Assembly: GCA_902766515.1 (NCBI GenBank)
Contig: CACXEB010000383.1
Span: 1 to 6,809 of the forward strand
Source of the DNA: an uncultured Eubacteriales bacterium
GTDB lineage: Bacteria > Bacillota_A > Clostridia > Christensenellales > Aristaeellaceae
DNA: 6,809 nt
Direction: 5' to 3'
This document shows, in pieces, positions 1-6,771 of this stretch. Position 1 is the stretch's first letter. Each line of letters starts with the position of its first letter. The notes beneath the pieces were generated by a model. The model was not told where the DNA came from. It saw only the letters and a program-made list of their open reading frames with translations, and ran no database searches. The position numbers were made by a program, and so were the translations under genes.

Positions 1-190
<190 letters not shown>

Positions 191-196
191 CGATGT

Positions 197-225
197 ATAT
201 TAACACAGTTTTCCGCGGAATGCAA
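197..225 (-). promoter_or_regulatory. Sigma-A type promoter of rpsB
   Basis: Reading the minus strand: -35 TTGCAT (225-220), a 17-bp spacer, then -10 TAATAT (202-197), preceded by TG one base upstream (TGTTAATAT), an extended -10. The predicted start is an A near 190. It lies after the transporter stop codon (280) and gives rpsB transcription independent of the upstream cluster. No clear terminator separates the transporter gene from this promoter. Confidence 0.8.
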
Positions 226-279
226 GCACAAATTTCATTCCGGCGGATGTTTCCGCAAGCTTTTTTGTGAATTTGCGGT

Positions 280-1419
280 TCAGTCGCTGACATCCGTGTC
301 CGGCACAATCTGGAACGTGTAGTCCGGATAGAGGGAAGCGGCTTCCTCATGCAGGATGCGCAGCGCCTCCTGGCGCTCGATATCGAAGCTCAGCACCACG
401 TCGAAACGGGCGGTCTTATGGGCGGTATCCGCGTAGAATCCGTGCAGCTGGAGCGCCCAGTCATGGGCGAGCAGCTTCTCCTGGAGCGCCTCGCGGATCG
501 CCGCGGCCTCCTTGTCGGTGGTGTTGTAGGAATACACGCCGATCCCCGTCAGGATGACGCCCGTCGCCTGGTAGACCTTGACCTGCAGCCGCCGCGTCAG
601 ACGGTCCACATCGTTGACCGTCAGCGTATCCGGCAGCTCGACATGGACGGAGCCGTAGTTCTTGTTGGGGCCGTAGTTGTACAGGAAAAGGTCGTACGCT
701 CCCTGGACCTCGGGTTCCTCAGCAAGCAGCTCCCTGATCCGGCCGCTCAGCTCCGCCTCGCTCCGCTGGCCGAGGATATCGTTGATGGTATCGATCATCA
801 TGCCGATGCCGGCCTTGATGATCACCGCCGCAATGACCGCGCCGACGTATGCTTCCAGCGAAACGTTTGAGAGCATGAAGACGACAGCGGAGGCCAGCAC
901 GGACGCGGACAGGATGGCGTCAAAGGACGCGTCGGAGCCTGAGGCGATCAGGGCGCCGGAGTTGGTCTTCTCCCCCTGCTTCTTTACATACCGTCCCAGC
1001 ACCAGTTTGACCGCGACGGCCACCGCGATGATGACCAGCGAAATCACGCTGTAGTCCGGCGTCTCCGGAGCGATGATCTTTTTGACGGACTCCACCAGGG
1101 ACGTGACGCCGGCGTAGAGCACGATGACCGCCACGATCATGGAGCTCAGGTATTCGATCCGGCCATAGCCCAGCGGATGCTTCCTGTCCGGCTGTTTCGC
1201 GCCGAGCTTCGCGCCGATGATGGTGATCACCGACGACAGGGCGTCCGACAGGTTGTTGACGGCGTCCAGGATGACCGCGATCGAGTTGGACAGCAGCCCG
1301 ACCGCCGCCTTGAACGCAGCCAGGAAGACGTTGGTGATGATCCCGATGACGCTGGTTTTTACGATCGTCTTTTCACGCTGGGCCGCCAGCCGGCCCATAT
1401 CCATCTGCTGCTCGCTCAT
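280..1419 (-). CDS. Cation diffusion facilitator transporter, Mn-type motifs, probable Mn2+ exporter
   Basis: A 379-residue inner-membrane cation/proton antiporter of the CDF family, expected to export a divalent metal. About six hydrophobic segments lie near residues 19-45, 48-70, 88-113, 124-143, 165-183 and 189-210. The family HPxGYxRxE motif is at 81-89. The transport site reads N55-x3-D59 in helix 2 and D163-x3-D167 in helix 5. Zn transporters usually have HxxxD in helix 5, whereas DxxxD is the pattern of Mn exporters such as streptococcal MntE, so manganese is the best guess (inference). A cytoplasmic ferredoxin-like domain spans about 222-300. About 75 more residues follow (305-379) and may be a second such domain; MntE-type proteins share this greater length. 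I chose the ATG at 1419 because GAGGAG (1431-1426) sits 6 nt upstream; an in-frame ATG at 1449 adds 10 residues but has a poor ribosome site and lies in the upstream hairpin. No promoter is visible before it. Confidence 0.9.
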   Translation of the reverse strand: MSEQQMDMGRLAAQREKTIVKTSVIGIITNVFLAAFKAAVGLLSNSIAVILDAVNNLSDALSSVITIIGAKLGAKQPDRKHPLGYGRIEYLSSMIVAVIVLYAGVTSLVESVKKIIAPETPDYSVISLVIIAVAVAVKLVLGRYVKKQGEKTNSGALIASGSDASFDAILSASVLASAVVFMLSNVSLEAYVGAVIAAVIIKAGIGMMIDTINDILGQRSEAELSGRIRELLAEEPEVQGAYDLFLYNYGPNKNYGSVHVELPDTLTVNDVDRLTRRLQVKVYQATGVILTGIGVYSYNTTDKEAAAIREALQEKLLAHDWALQLHGFYADTAHKTARFDVVLSFDIERQEALRILHEEAASLYPDYTFQIVPDTDVSD

Positions 1420-1440
1420 GGTGTTCTCCTCGATCTGTTC

Positions 1441-1507
1441 CCGGATCATCCCTGCAGGAACAGCCTGCCGTCAGGCGGATGCCGCCCCGGCAGGCCGTGT
1501 GATCCGG
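1441..1507. repeat. Nested inverted repeat between ysxC and the transporter gene
   Basis: Three nested perfect stems fill most of the 93-nt gap. The outer one is CCGGATCA (1441-1448) with TGATCCGG (1500-1507), the middle one GCCTGCCG (1463-1470) with CGGCAGGC (1488-1495), and the inner one GGCGG (1474-1478) with CCGCC (1482-1486) around a 3-nt loop. As minus-strand RNA it would form a long stem starting 5 nt after the ysxC stop codon and ending 9 nt before the transporter ribosome binding site. No T-run follows it, so it is not a standard intrinsic terminator. RNA processing, 3'-end protection of the upstream message, or modulation of read-through into the transporter are possible roles; none is demonstrated. 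Confidence 0.75.
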
Positions 1508-1512
1508 TCGGG

Positions 1513-2115
1513 TCATTCCGCTCCGGATCCGTCATCCGATATGGCTTTCCCGATGCGTTCCAGGATCGCGTCCCGGCCCTCCCCGGTCTCGGAGCTGCAG
1601 GCGATCACCTGCCAGGGCTGCACGTTCAGGGTGCGGTACAACAGCGTCAGGCAGTTGAGCCGCTGCGCCCGGGAAACCTTGTCCAGCTTGGTCGCCACGA
1701 CGGCGAACGGCAGGCCCGATTCCCGCAGGAAAGCGTTCATGGTCATGTCGTCCCGCGTCGGGGCATGGCGGATGTCCACCAGGTGCAGCGTCAGCTTCAG
1801 GTCTTTGGATGTCCGGAAATAGCCGTCCATCATCGCGCCCCAGCGCTGCTTCTCCCCCTTGTCCACCTGCGCGTAGCCGTAGCCGGGCAGGTCGATCAGG
1901 TGCAGCGCGTCATTGACGCGGAAGACGTTGATCAGCCGGGTCTTGCCCGGCGTCCCGCTGACCTTGGCGAGCCCCTTCCGCCGCGTGAGGCAGTTGAGCA
2001 GGGAGCTCTTCCCCACGTTGCTGCGGCCCGCAAAGGCGATCTCCGGCAGCCCGATGCCCGGGAAATCCCGGTAGGACGTGAGGCTGGTGATAAATGCGGC
2101 GCGCTCGATCTCCAT
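1513..2115 (-). CDS. ysxC: Ribosome biogenesis GTPase YsxC/YihA (EngB)
   Basis: A TRAFAC-class GTPase of 200 residues, the usual family length (B. subtilis YsxC is about 195), needed for late 50S subunit assembly in the cytoplasm. The G motifs are in order: G1 GRSNVGKS (30-37), the switch-I segment SGTPGKT (53-59) with the G2 threonine, G3 DLPG (75-78) followed by YGYAQV, G4 TKLD (142-145) and G5 SSET (174-177). The family signature LPEIAFAGRSNVGKSS is intact, as is the VDIRHAPTRDD segment (113-123). The ATG at 2115 shares its A with the lon stop codon (TGATG), with GGAG 8 nt upstream (2127-2124) inside the lon 3' end. A GTG immediately before it (2118) would add one residue and cannot be excluded. 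The overlap implies translational coupling to lon, an arrangement shared with Bacillus. Confidence 0.97.
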   Translation of the reverse strand: MEIERAAFITSLTSYRDFPGIGLPEIAFAGRSNVGKSSLLNCLTRRKGLAKVSGTPGKTRLINVFRVNDALHLIDLPGYGYAQVDKGEKQRWGAMMDGYFRTSKDLKLTLHLVDIRHAPTRDDMTMNAFLRESGLPFAVVATKLDKVSRAQRLNCLTLLYRTLNVQPWQVIACSSETGEGRDAILERIGKAISDDGSGAE

Positions 2116-4466
2116 CACGGATTCTCCCCCACGGCGGGCAGCAGCGCTTCCTTCAGCACGTCGCCGATCTCCTCCGCGTAGACCATGCGGAAGGTGTCGA
2201 TCACGTAGGGCGGCACATCCTCGAGGTCTTTCTCATTCTCTCTGGGCAGGATCAGGGTCCTGATCCCGGCGCGATACGCGGCCAGCATCTTCTCCTTGAC
2301 GCCGCCGATGGGCAGCACCCGCCCGCGCAGGGTGATTTCCCCCGTCATGGCGATGTCCTGCCGGACCGCCCGGCCGGTCAGCGCGCTGACCATCGCGGTG
2401 GTGATCGTCACGCCGGCGCTCGGGCCGTCCTTGGGCACCGCGCCTTCCGGCACATGGATATGGATGTCGTTGGTCTTATAGAAATCGTCCGCCAGGCCGA
2501 AGGACGCCGCGTGCACACGCACCCAGCTTCGGGCCGCCTGGGCGCTCTCCTTCATGACGTCGCCCAGTTTGCCCGTCAGTTCCAGCGCGCCGGAGCCCTT
2601 GAGGACCGAGCATTCCACGCTCAGCATCTCGCCGCCCACCGCAGTGTAGGCCAGGCCGTTGACCACGCCCACCATGGGCTGTTTTTCCGGCAGGTCCCGC
2701 AGGTACCGCGCCGCGCCCAGGTATTCCCGGAGCACCGGTAGCGTCACGGTGACCGACTTTTTCTCGTTCTCCAGCATGTCGACGGCGCACTTGCGGATCA
2801 CCTGGCCGATGGTGCGGGTCAGGATGCGGACGCCCGCTTCCCGCGTGTAGTCCTCGATGATCGTTTTCAGCACCTTGTCGCTGATGCGGACCGACCGGGC
2901 CGGCACGCCGTACTCCTTCGCCTCCTTGCGCACGAGGTGCCGCTTGGCGATCTGCAGCTTCTCCTCCTCGGTGTAGGACGGCACTTCGATGATCTCCATG
3001 CGGTCCAGCAGCGGCTCGGGGATGCTTTCCCGGGTATTCGCCGTGGTGATGAACATCACGCGGGACAGGTCGAAGGGCAGCTCCAGGTAGTGGTCGCGGA
3101 AGGCGTTGTTCTGTTCCGCGTCCAGCACCTCCAGCATCGCGCTGGCCGGATCGCCGCGGAAGTCGCTGCTCATCTTGTCGATCTCGTCGAACAGGAAGAC
3201 CGGGTTCATCGATCCCGCCTGCTTGAGGCCGGAGATGATGCGGCCGGGCAGCGCCCCGATATAGGTGCGCCGGTGGCCCCGGATCTCCGCCTCGTCGCGC
3301 ACGCCGCCCAGGGACATCTGGACAAACTTGCGGTCCACCGCCTTGGCAACCGCCCGAACGATGGACGTCTTGCCGACGCCGGGCGGGCCGACAAAGCAGA
3401 GGATGGGGCCGTGCATGACCGGATCCTCCTCGTGCTGGTGGCGCAGCGCCAGCACCGCCAGGTACTCGATGATGCGCTCCTTAACCTTTTTCAGGCCGTA
3501 ATGATCCTCATCCAGGATCCTCCGGGCGCGTTTGATATCCAGGTTATCCCTGGTATACTTGCCCCAGGGCAGGTCCAGGATCCACTCCACATAGGTCTGG
3601 GACATCGCCAGCTCGGGCGATCCGGGAGCCATCCGGTCCATGCGCTGGAGCTCGCGGTCGACCCGTTCCCTGGCTTCGTCATTCAGCTTGAGGCCGGCGG
3701 CGCGCTTGCGCAGGTCCTCCGTCTGGCTCAGCTCCTCGTCGCCCAGCTCCTCCTGGATGGCGCGCAGCTGCTCCCGCAGGTAATAGTCCCGCTGGTTTTT
3801 GTCCACCAGCTTGCGCAGGCGCGCCTGCACCGCCCGCTCCACCTCGGTCAGCGAGGTCTCGCGCATCAGGGCGGCAATCAGCTTCTCCGTCCGCCGGTCG
3901 ACCTTCATTTCCTGCAGGATATCCAGCTTGTCCTCATACTTGGTCAGGATATTGGCCGCCACCTGGTCCGTAAACGCGTCGGGATCCCGGAGGGAGCTGA
4001 TGGCGCGCAGGGTGTCCGCCGATACGGAAGCCCCGGAATCGGTATACGCCTGCAGGGCGGAACGCAGGCTGCGGAAGAGGGCTTCCATCTCCATCTCGTC
4101 CACAGGCTCCTGCGCGTCAGGGGCGCACACGGCGACCGGCGCGCCGTCGTCCTCCCGGATGCCGGTCACCAGCACGCGCCGCTGGCCTTCCACCAGCACC
4201 CGCAGGGCGTCCCCGGGCAGGCTGATCACCTGCTTGATGACGGCGATCATGCCGACCGGCCACAGGTCCTCGAAGGCCGGTTCTTCCTTTTCTTCATCCC
4301 GCTGCACCATCAGCACCAGCTGCTGGTTCTTGAGCATCGCCTTTTCCAGGGCGGCGACGCTCGGGGCGCGGCCGACGTCAAAATGCAGGATCATCCGCGG
4401 GAAGACCATCAGGCCCCGCAGCGGGATCATCGGATAGGCAGTGGTTGTGTTTTTCTTTCTGGGCAT
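2115..4466 (-). CDS. lon: ATP-dependent protease La (LonA)
   Basis: A full-length 783-residue LonA, a cytosolic hexameric AAA+ serine protease that degrades misfolded and selected regulatory proteins. The N-terminal substrate-recognition domain spans about 10-210 (starting [15 protein letters not shown]), followed by a long helical region to about 300. The AAA+ module has Walker A GPPGVGKT (360-367), Walker B VFLFDEID (423-430), sensor-1 TTAN (474-477), a probable arginine finger in LLDRME (R489) and a sensor-2 arginine in REAGVR (R547). The protease domain carries the Ser-Lys dyad: S683 in PKDGPSAG and K726 in GGVKEK, 43 residues apart as in E. coli Lon (S679/K722). No catalytic residue is missing. 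The ATG at 4466 follows GGGAGG (4476-4471) with a 4-nt spacer. It lies 32 nt after the phosphomutase stop with no promoter, CIRCE element or terminator between, so co-transcription with that gene is likely. Confidence 0.98.
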   Translation of the reverse strand: MPRKKNTTTAYPMIPLRGLMVFPRMILHFDVGRAPSVAALEKAMLKNQQLVLMVQRDEEKEEPAFEDLWPVGMIAVIKQVISLPGDALRVLVEGQRRVLVTGIREDDGAPVAVCAPDAQEPVDEMEMEALFRSLRSALQAYTDSGASVSADTLRAISSLRDPDAFTDQVAANILTKYEDKLDILQEMKVDRRTEKLIAALMRETSLTEVERAVQARLRKLVDKNQRDYYLREQLRAIQEELGDEELSQTEDLRKRAAGLKLNDEARERVDRELQRMDRMAPGSPELAMSQTYVEWILDLPWGKYTRDNLDIKRARRILDEDHYGLKKVKERIIEYLAVLALRHQHEEDPVMHGPILCFVGPPGVGKTSIVRAVAKAVDRKFVQMSLGGVRDEAEIRGHRRTYIGALPGRIISGLKQAGSMNPVFLFDEIDKMSSDFRGDPASAMLEVLDAEQNNAFRDHYLELPFDLSRVMFITTANTRESIPEPLLDRMEIIEVPSYTEEEKLQIAKRHLVRKEAKEYGVPARSVRISDKVLKTIIEDYTREAGVRILTRTIGQVIRKCAVDMLENEKKSVTVTLPVLREYLGAARYLRDLPEKQPMVGVVNGLAYTAVGGEMLSVECSVLKGSGALELTGKLGDVMKESAQAARSWVRVHAASFGLADDFYKTNDIHIHVPEGAVPKDGPSAGVTITTAMVSALTGRAVRQDIAMTGEITLRGRVLPIGGVKEKMLAAYRAGIRTLILPRENEKDLEDVPPYVIDTFRMVYAEEIGDVLKEALLPAVGENP

Positions 4467-4498
4467 ACAGCCTCCCTATGTACAGGTGTGATCGGGTG

Positions 4499-6190
4499 TT
4501 ACTGAATATACTGATTGACGGCCGCGATCATCCACTCCGCCTTGCGCTGCGCTTCCTCCGCGTCCGGCGCGGCGGCGGAGATATAGACCTTGACCTTGGG
4601 CTCCGTGCCCGACGGCCGGACAACGATCGAACTGCCGTCCGCCAGCGCGAACCGGAGCACGTCGGACGGCGGCAGGCCGTTGAGCCCGCCGGCATAGTCG
4701 AGGGTCTCCGCGATATCGAAGTCCCCCAGCCGGTTCCCGAGGCTCCGCAGGCTGCGCATGATCTCCCGCATCCTTTCCAGCCCGGCGCTGCCCTCAAAGG
4801 TGTAGGAGCGCAGGGTGTTCAGGCAGTAGCCGTACGTCGCGTACAGCCGCCGGAGCGCCTCCGTCAGGGAGATGCCCTGCTGGTGGTACCAGGCGAACAT
4901 CTCCGCGATCAGCAGCGCGGCGTTGACCGCGTCCTTGTCCCGGACATATGTGCCGGACAGGTAACCGTAGCTTTCCTCAAAGCCGAAAATATAATCGCCG
5001 ACGCGGCCCGCCTGCTCCAGCCGGCCGATGACCTCGCCGATGAACTTGAAACCGGTCAGGACGTTGACGGTCTCCACATGGTACGCTTTCGCGATGCGCT
5101 CCGCCAGGTCCGTGGTCACGATGGTTTTCACCATCACCGGATGAGCCGGCATCGTCCCCCGCTCCGTCCGCCGCCTGCAGATGTACTCCAGCAGCAGCAG
5201 ACCCGTTTCGTTGCCGGTCAGCAGGGTATACTCCCCGTCCGGCTCGCGCACGGCGATGCCGCAGCGGTCACAGTCCGGATCCGTCGCCATCAGCAGTTCG
5301 GCCTGCTGCGCCTTGGCGCATGCGATGCCCAGCTCCATGGCCTCCCGGATCTCGGGGTTCGGATACGGACAGGTCGGGAAACGGCCGTCCGGCTGCTCCT
5401 GCTCCGGCACGACTGTGATCCGGGTGAAGCCGCTCTCCCGCAGGGTCCGCAGCACCGGCCGGAGGCCCGTGCCGTTGAGCGGGCTGTAGACGATCGCGAT
5501 GTCCCGGTTGAGCGCTTCCCCCGGCGCCAGGACGCTCTGCGCCTTGACCTCGTTGACAAAGTCCGTATAGACCTGTTCGTCAATATAGCGGATGCGGCCC
5601 TCCGCGAGCAGCCGGTCAAAATCGCCCTGCTTGACGTCCGCAAACATGTCCAGCCGCTCGATGGCCGCCAGGATGTCCGCGGCCGCTTCCGTGGTGATCT
5701 GGCAGCCGTCCGGGCCGTAGACCTTATAACCGTTGTATTTGGCGGGATTGTGCGACGCCGTGACCATGACCCCCGCCGCGCAGCCCAGTGCGCGGACCGC
5801 GTAGGACAGGCAGGGCGTAGGCATGAGCTGGCGGTACAGGTGCACCCGTATCCCGTTCTCCGCGAACACTGCCGCCGCTGTGCGGGCAAATTCGTCCGAC
5901 TGGATGCGGCTGTCATAGCTGATCGCGATGCTGCGTCCCTCCGGCGGAAAATGCCCGTTCACATAATCCGCCAGCCCCTGGGAGGCATGGGCGACCGTAT
6001 GCACGTTCATGCGGTTGGTTCCCGCGCCCAGTACGCCCCTGAGGCCGCCCGTCCCGAAGGCGAGGCTCCGGTAAAACGCGTCCTCTTTCTCCTCCGGCCG
6101 GTCCTTCATGGCTTTGAGCTGCAGCCGCACCGCTTCCGAAGCGTAGGCCAGCCAGTATTCATACCGTTTCTCAATCATTTCCTGGTTCAT
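4499..6190 (-). CDS. pgcA: Alpha-phosphoglucomutase-type phosphohexomutase
   Basis: A 563-residue member of the alpha-D-phosphohexomutase superfamily, interconverting glucose-1-phosphate and glucose-6-phosphate (UDP-glucose, glycogen and cell-envelope sugar supply) in the cytoplasm. All four domain signatures are present: the phosphoserine loop TASHNP (144-149, S146 as the phospho-carrier), the Mg-binding loop DPDCDR (304-309), the sugar-binding loop FEESYG (404-409) and the phosphate-binding loop RPSGTEPK (525-532). The N-terminal FGTGGLRGVLGAGTNRMN (45-62) and the length match the PgcA/PGM2 group rather than the roughly 450-residue GlmM or ManB types. Substrate preference cannot be read from sequence alone; phosphomannomutase or phosphopentomutase activity is possible. 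The ATG at 6190 follows AGGGG (6200-6196) by 5 nt. A strong promoter lies about 60 nt upstream, making this the probable first gene of a pgcA-lon-ysxC transcript. Confidence 0.93.
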   Translation of the reverse strand: MNQEMIEKRYEYWLAYASEAVRLQLKAMKDRPEEKEDAFYRSLAFGTGGLRGVLGAGTNRMNVHTVAHASQGLADYVNGHFPPEGRSIAISYDSRIQSDEFARTAAAVFAENGIRVHLYRQLMPTPCLSYAVRALGCAAGVMVTASHNPAKYNGYKVYGPDGCQITTEAAADILAAIERLDMFADVKQGDFDRLLAEGRIRYIDEQVYTDFVNEVKAQSVLAPGEALNRDIAIVYSPLNGTGLRPVLRTLRESGFTRITVVPEQEQPDGRFPTCPYPNPEIREAMELGIACAKAQQAELLMATDPDCDRCGIAVREPDGEYTLLTGNETGLLLLEYICRRRTERGTMPAHPVMVKTIVTTDLAERIAKAYHVETVNVLTGFKFIGEVIGRLEQAGRVGDYIFGFEESYGYLSGTYVRDKDAVNAALLIAEMFAWYHQQGISLTEALRRLYATYGYCLNTLRSYTFEGSAGLERMREIMRSLRSLGNRLGDFDIAETLDYAGGLNGLPPSDVLRFALADGSSIVVRPSGTEPKVKVYISAAAPDAEEAQRKAEWMIAAVNQYIQ

Positions 6191-6255
6191 ACGTTCCCCT
6201 GCCTGCTTTCCATCCTTCCTGATTTCGCCGCCGCGATCATGCCGGCGCGTGCCGG

Positions 6256-6284
6256 ATTATACCATATTATGTATGAATCCACAA
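6256..6284 (-). promoter_or_regulatory. Sigma-A type promoter of the pgcA-lon-ysxC cluster
   Basis: On the minus strand: -35 TTGTGG (6284-6279), a 17-bp spacer, and a consensus -10 TATAAT (6261-6256) preceded by TGG (an extended -10). The expected start near 6249 leaves a leader of about 58 nt before the ATG at 6190. It is the only strong promoter seen upstream of lon and ysxC in this window. Confidence 0.88.
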
Positions 6285-6313
6285 GTGGCACTCCGGACCC
6301 GATTTCATAGCTG

Positions 6314-6335
6314 CCGTTCTGACCCCGTTCTGACC
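6314..6335. repeat. Perfect tandem 11-bp direct repeat upstream of the pgcA promoter
   Basis: CCGTTCTGACC occurs twice with no gap (6314-6324 and 6325-6335), followed by more C residues. It lies 30 bp upstream of the pgcA -35 element. An 11-bp period puts both copies on the same face of the helix, which would suit a regulator binding direct repeats, but it may equally be a chance duplication. Confidence 0.7.
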
Positions 6336-6351
6336 CCCAAAAGAGGATTCA

Positions 6352-6379
6352 TTTGCGGATCATTCCATAGGATCGCAAA
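6352..6379. repeat. Imperfect inverted repeat between the tRNA terminator and the pgcA promoter
   Basis: TTTGCGGATC (6352-6361) is complementary to GATCGCAAA (6371-6379) apart from one extra G, with a 9-bp spacer. It sits upstream of the tandem repeat and past the tRNA terminator. No T-run follows on the minus strand, so it is not a second intrinsic terminator. It could be an operator-like site; no protein can be assigned. Confidence 0.45.
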
Positions 6380-6389
6380 CCCGATCCGT

Positions 6390-6430
6390 AAAGACAAAAC
6401 CGCCGGGGATCCTGGAATCCTCGGCGGTTT
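6390..6430 (-). terminator. Intrinsic terminator of the tRNA-Arg transcript
   Basis: Read on the minus strand, AAACCGCCG (6430-6422) pairs with CGGCGGTTT (6405-6397). After one mismatch GGAT (6420-6417) pairs with ATCC (6410-6407) around a 6-nt loop. The stem runs into TTTTGTCTTT (6399-6390). The stem starts 3 nt after the tRNA CCA end, so it closes the tRNA transcript before the pgcA promoter. Confidence 0.9.
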
Positions 6431-6433
6431 CGC

Positions 6434-6510
6434 TGGTACGCCCGGTGCGATTCGAACGCATGGCCTTCAGAGTCGGAGTCTGACACTCTATCCAACTGAG
6501 CTACGGGCGC
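6434..6510 (-). tRNA. tRNA-Arg, anticodon CCG
   Basis: A 77-nt cloverleaf with encoded CCA. Acceptor arm GCGCCCG pairs with CGGGCGT (first pair G-U), discriminator A, then CCA. D stem GCTC/GAGT with loop AGTTGGATA; anticodon stem TCAGA/TCTGA enclosing CTCCGAC, so the anticodon is CCG, reading the arginine codon CGG. The variable loop is 5 nt. T loop TTCGAAT, with stem ATGCG/CGCAC, which leaves the 49-65 position as an A-C mismatch. The mismatch is mild and does not suggest a pseudogene. The gene has its own consensus promoter and terminator. Confidence 0.95.
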
Positions 6511-6535
6511 ATGGAGCAGTTTCCACTGCGCCGAA

Positions 6536-6564
6536 AGTGTAACACAAAACGCGATGGCTGTCAA
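6536..6564 (-). promoter_or_regulatory. Promoter of tRNA-Arg(CCG)
   Basis: On the minus strand: consensus -35 TTGACA (6564-6559), 17-bp spacer, -10 TACACT (6541-6536) preceded by TG one base upstream (TGTTACACT). The predicted start is near 6529, leaving about 19 nt of 5' leader before the mature tRNA end. The strength fits a stable-RNA promoter. Confidence 0.88.
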
Positions 6565-6615
6565 GCACGGGAAAACAGCCAGGACCGCTTTGAGACGTCG
6601 TTTGAACAAGCTTGA

Positions 6616-6648
6616 ACTCCGCTCTTCACTCTCCTCACTCCGCTCTTC
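6616..6648. repeat. 12-bp direct repeats with a 21-bp period in the divergent intergenic region
   Basis: ACTCCGCTCTTC occurs at 6616-6627 and 6637-6648, separated by ACTCTCCTC, which itself resembles a shortened copy. The tract to about 6655 is strongly pyrimidine-rich on the plus strand. It lies between the two divergent promoters, about 57 bp upstream of the plus-strand -35 box. Just before it TTGAAC also occurs twice (6602-6607, 6612-6617). The rest of 6511-6771 holds only the two promoters and a small CCGGC-TATT-GCCGG hairpin (6681-6694). Confidence 0.7.
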
Positions 6649-6704
6649 CTTTCATCGCTTGCAGGTCCCGCATACCGGCCCCGGCTATTGCCGGAATAAA
6701 TCCG

Positions 6705-6733
6705 TTGACATTCAGGCATATTTAAGGTATACT
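6705..6733 (+). promoter_or_regulatory. Promoter of the plus-strand gene at the right edge
   Basis: Consensus -35 TTGACA (6705-6710), 17-bp spacer, -10 TATACT (6728-6733), predicted start near 6740. It is divergent from the tRNA promoter and gives a short leader of about 32 nt before the ATG at 6772. Confidence 0.9.
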
Positions 6734-6771
6734 GACTGCGTTCGCAACTAAAAGGAAAGGAGGCGGAAGGC

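Noticed and set aside
243..266. Hairpin GCGGA-TGTT-TCCGC followed by AAGC and six T on the plus strand
   Set aside because: It resembles an intrinsic terminator on the plus strand, but no plus-strand gene precedes it and on the minus strand no T-run follows. The stem is only 5 bp, so it is not called.
1420..1512. Possible Mn-responsive yybP-ykoY riboswitch ahead of the transporter
   Set aside because: The gap is only 93 nt and is taken up by the nested inverted repeat; I see none of the conserved loop sequence of that riboswitch.
1177..2181. Long open plus-strand frame opposite the 5' part of the transporter gene and ysxC
   Set aside because: It is antisense to two clearly identified genes, is rich in Arg/Pro/His/Gln as expected for a GC-rich shadow frame, and shows no family motif.
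2937..4505. 522-codon open plus-strand frame opposite lon
   Set aside because: It is fully antisense to a Lon protease with every motif intact; the composition is that of a complementary-strand shadow.
4445..6310. 621-codon open plus-strand frame opposite the phosphohexomutase
   Set aside because: It is antisense to a complete, motif-verified enzyme and has no recognisable domain; long shadow frames are common at this GC content.
6249..6542. Plus-strand frame containing GAIRTHGLQSRSLTLYPTELR
   Set aside because: It is the complementary-strand translation of the same tRNA, another classic false protein.
6349..6609. Minus-strand frame containing VAQLDRVSDSDSEGHAFESH
   Set aside because: This is a translation through the tRNA-Arg gene itself, a well-known source of spurious database proteins.
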